Source: JAQICJ01 sp041686345 (GTDB lineage: Bacteria > Myxococcota_A > Polyangia > HGW-17). Taken from it: DNA of 8,153 nt. Made by a program: the position numbers and the translations under genes. Of this stretch, positions 6,969 through 8,153 are shown piece after piece. The number at the start of each line of letters is the position of its first letter. Position 1 is the stretch's first letter. The notes under the pieces are model-generated. The model did not search any database and had not been told where the DNA came from. It saw nothing but the letters and a program-made list of their open reading frames with translations. The stretch lies in NCBI GenBank assembly GCA_041686345.1, contig JAWLEA010000153.1, forward strand, positions 1 through 8,153, written 5' to 3'.

Positions 6969-7550
6969 ATGCTTAACAAATTCTTTCTATTATTAATCAG
7001 TTCGATTTTATTAATTACTATCGTTTCTTGCGACGATGACAGCGAAAGTGAAACCCTGGCCGATAAATGCGACAATATCTGCCAGAAAGAAGATGAGTGT
7101 GATGAAAATTCAACTCAGGAAGATCTGCAATCTTGTATTGATGATTGCAATTCTTTTGGTGAAAATATGCTTTCATCTTTTCTCAATGAAATGAACAGTT
7201 GTGCCAAATCTACTACTTGTGCAGACTATGAAAACAATGAAGACTATTGCTTTGAGCAAAGTCAAAGTGCTTGCACCACTGATATTACTTCCATGAAAGA
7301 AGGAATGTGCACCAAACAATTAGTTTGTAGTGGAATAGAAGAACCAACCACTGAGGAAATCGATCAATGTGTTGCCAACATGGACTCCAGTGATTCTGAA
7401 CTGTTTGAATGTTTTACCGAAGCCGCTATTTCAGATTACATAAGTTGCCTTGATACCTGTGAATGTGAAAACTTTGAAGCTTGTAACCTTGGTTGTATGG
7501 AAACAGAACTTGGTATCAACTTCAGTGATGATGTTCAACCAGCGAAATAA
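6969..7550 (+). CDS. Cys-rich, highly acidic lipoprotein with an internal duplication
   Basis: A 193-residue predicted lipoprotein of no named family I recognise. The signal peptide is residues 1-20 with lipobox IVSC and lipidated Cys21, followed by DDD. Asp at +2 would mean inner-membrane retention in enterobacteria, a rule that does not hold in all phyla. The mature protein has 18 further cysteines, an even number consistent with a disulfide-knitted fold outside the cytoplasm. It has 44 Asp/Glu against 6 Lys, with no Arg, His or Trp. Two repeats are visible. Cys38, 44, 56, 78, 84 align with Cys114, 120, 134, 160, 166. Both repeats have a C-x5-C pair at each end, a shared T-x-E-[DE]-[LI]-x2-C-[IV] centre, and end in C-x-[DN]-[YF]-E. 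The start ATG 6969 has AAGGAG 5 nt upstream. It is transcribed away from the barrel operon and alone on its strand. Its role is unknown. Confidence 0.85.
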   Translation: MLNKFFLLLISSILLITIVSCDDDSESETLADKCDNICQKEDECDENSTQEDLQSCIDDCNSFGENMLSSFLNEMNSCAKSTTCADYENNEDYCFEQSQSACTTDITSMKEGMCTKQLVCSGIEEPTTEEIDQCVANMDSSDSELFECFTEAAISDYISCLDTCECENFEACNLGCMETELGINFSDDVQPAK

Positions 7551-7864
7551 TATTATTGAACCTAAAGCAAATTCAAGTATTTTCTAATATCCTCAGATTT
7601 CACAAACTTATCTGTATTTTTCCCCGGTCATCACACAAATAGTCATTTTTCCAAACAGGGGTTCAAGGAGAAATCTTTCAAGAAGTTACTCCGCACATCT
7701 GAGGCAAACTTCTCATTCAGTCAAAAACACCACTTCTGGGATGGGAACTAACTATCATGCCAAAAATAACAAAAGCGAAACCATTTATCCGGTGTTCAAT
7801 AATTTACCAAAGACCACCCTGAAAAACCCGGGCTTGGGCATCGGTATCGGCATCAGTATTTTAA
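7551..7864 (+). other. Non-coding or decayed stretch after the Cys-rich lipoprotein
   Basis: No intact gene is seen here. A perfect 12-bp palindrome AATAATATTATT overlaps the lipoprotein stop (7546-7557) but has no U-tail, so I do not call it a terminator. A plus-strand frame stays open from 7588 to a TGA at 7867-7869 without an early start codon or Shine-Dalgarno. Its end reads GLGIGIGISI, which would suit a final barrel strand preceding the relic described next. That link is speculative. Confidence 0.35.
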
Positions 7865-8056
7865 AATGACCAAGACGGCATTGCCGACATTAAAGACAAA
7901 TGCCCCAATAAACCCGGTTCAGCCAAAAACAACGGCTGTCCCAAGAAAGTTATCCCCAGAAAAAGGGGAAACATAATATCTCCCCGCCACCCAGGAAGAA
8001 TAATTAACCCTAATAATCCTCCCCCCAAACCATCTTCAACCAAAAATACTCCCTGA
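7865..8056 (+). pseudogene. Relic of a thrombospondin type 3 repeat / OmpA-domain protein
   Basis: In one plus-strand frame, 7868-7951 encodes DQDGIADIKDKCPN followed by KPGSAKNNGCPKKV. This is the canonical final calcium-binding type 3 repeat (DxDGIxD-x2-DKCP, then PG and NGCP) that precedes the C-terminal OmpA peptidoglycan-binding domain in many outer-membrane proteins. The frame has a stop (TAA 7862-7864) directly before it, no start codon, and a TGA at 8054-8056. After the repeat the expected OmpA strand and helix are not readable in one frame. Pieces such as RIINPN at about 8000-8017 recall the IIxPxS that follows the FAT motif, implying indels. Further right, 8099-8150 read in another frame gives LQLQTHLEHC, faintly like the LxLSxxRA region. 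The beta-barrel half should lie upstream and is not recognisable. An assembly error near a contig end could mimic this decay. Confidence 0.55.
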
Positions 8057-8153
8057 ACAAGAATATATCGTTTCTAAATTAATAGTTTAATGGATCCATA
8101 TTGCAACTCCAAACGCATCTCGAACACTGTCTTCAAATAATGGGGATACTTTG

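Noticed and set aside
7954..7968. CCCC/GGGG hairpin as a terminator
   Set aside because: The stem is only 4-5 bp, has no U-tail, and lies inside the relic coding sequence.
7861..8043. Minus-strand open frame of 60 codons, hydrophobic
   Set aside because: It is the antisense of the TSP3/OmpA relic. Its Gly/Leu richness comes from the C-rich plus strand, and it has no ribosome site.

Overview
The window looks like chromosome from a Gram-negative bacterium of moderately low GC content. It encodes two lipoproteins with signal peptidase II lipoboxes, one FadL-type outer-membrane barrel and one 12-helix RND/MMPL inner-membrane transporter. Acidic Asp-rich tethers, a DxDxDG calcium-type motif, a Cys-rich lipoprotein and the relic of a thrombospondin-type-3/OmpA protein are a combination I associate with delta-proteobacterial and myxobacterial-like lineages (Myxococcota, Bdellovibrionota and relatives). 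This placement is inference; nothing in the window fixes the taxon. There is no rRNA, tRNA, CRISPR array, transposase or phage gene.

Layout. Four genes run on the minus strand. Reading in their direction (right to left), the first pair is an OMPP1/FadL-like barrel (6606-5152) and an acidic-tether lipoprotein (5132-4254), 19 bp apart and each with a good Shine-Dalgarno sequence. A perfect 11-bp hairpin lies over the lipoprotein stop codon and probably ends that unit. An extended -10 promoter then precedes the second pair: a GT4-family glycosyltransferase (4114-2969) and an HpnN-like MMPL/RND transporter (2937-133), 31 bp apart. Left of the transporter stop is a GC-rich nested inverted repeat (1-44). 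An AT-rich divergent region (6607-6968) separates these genes from a single plus-strand gene (6969-7550), which encodes a very acidic, Cys-rich lipoprotein built from an internal duplication. The last 600 bp carry no intact gene but hold a decayed plus-strand OmpA-type gene, recognisable by one thrombospondin type 3 calcium-binding repeat.

How the genes may work together (inference). The GT4 enzyme resembles lipid glucosyltransferases and sits with a transporter of the family that moves lipids (MmpL, HpnN). The upstream pair is an outer-membrane lipid-channel-like barrel with an accessory lipoprotein. The simplest joint reading is envelope lipid or glycolipid synthesis and trafficking. The sequence does not identify the lipid. 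The most distinctive items are the duplicated Cys-rich lipoprotein and the OmpA/TSP3 relic beside it.
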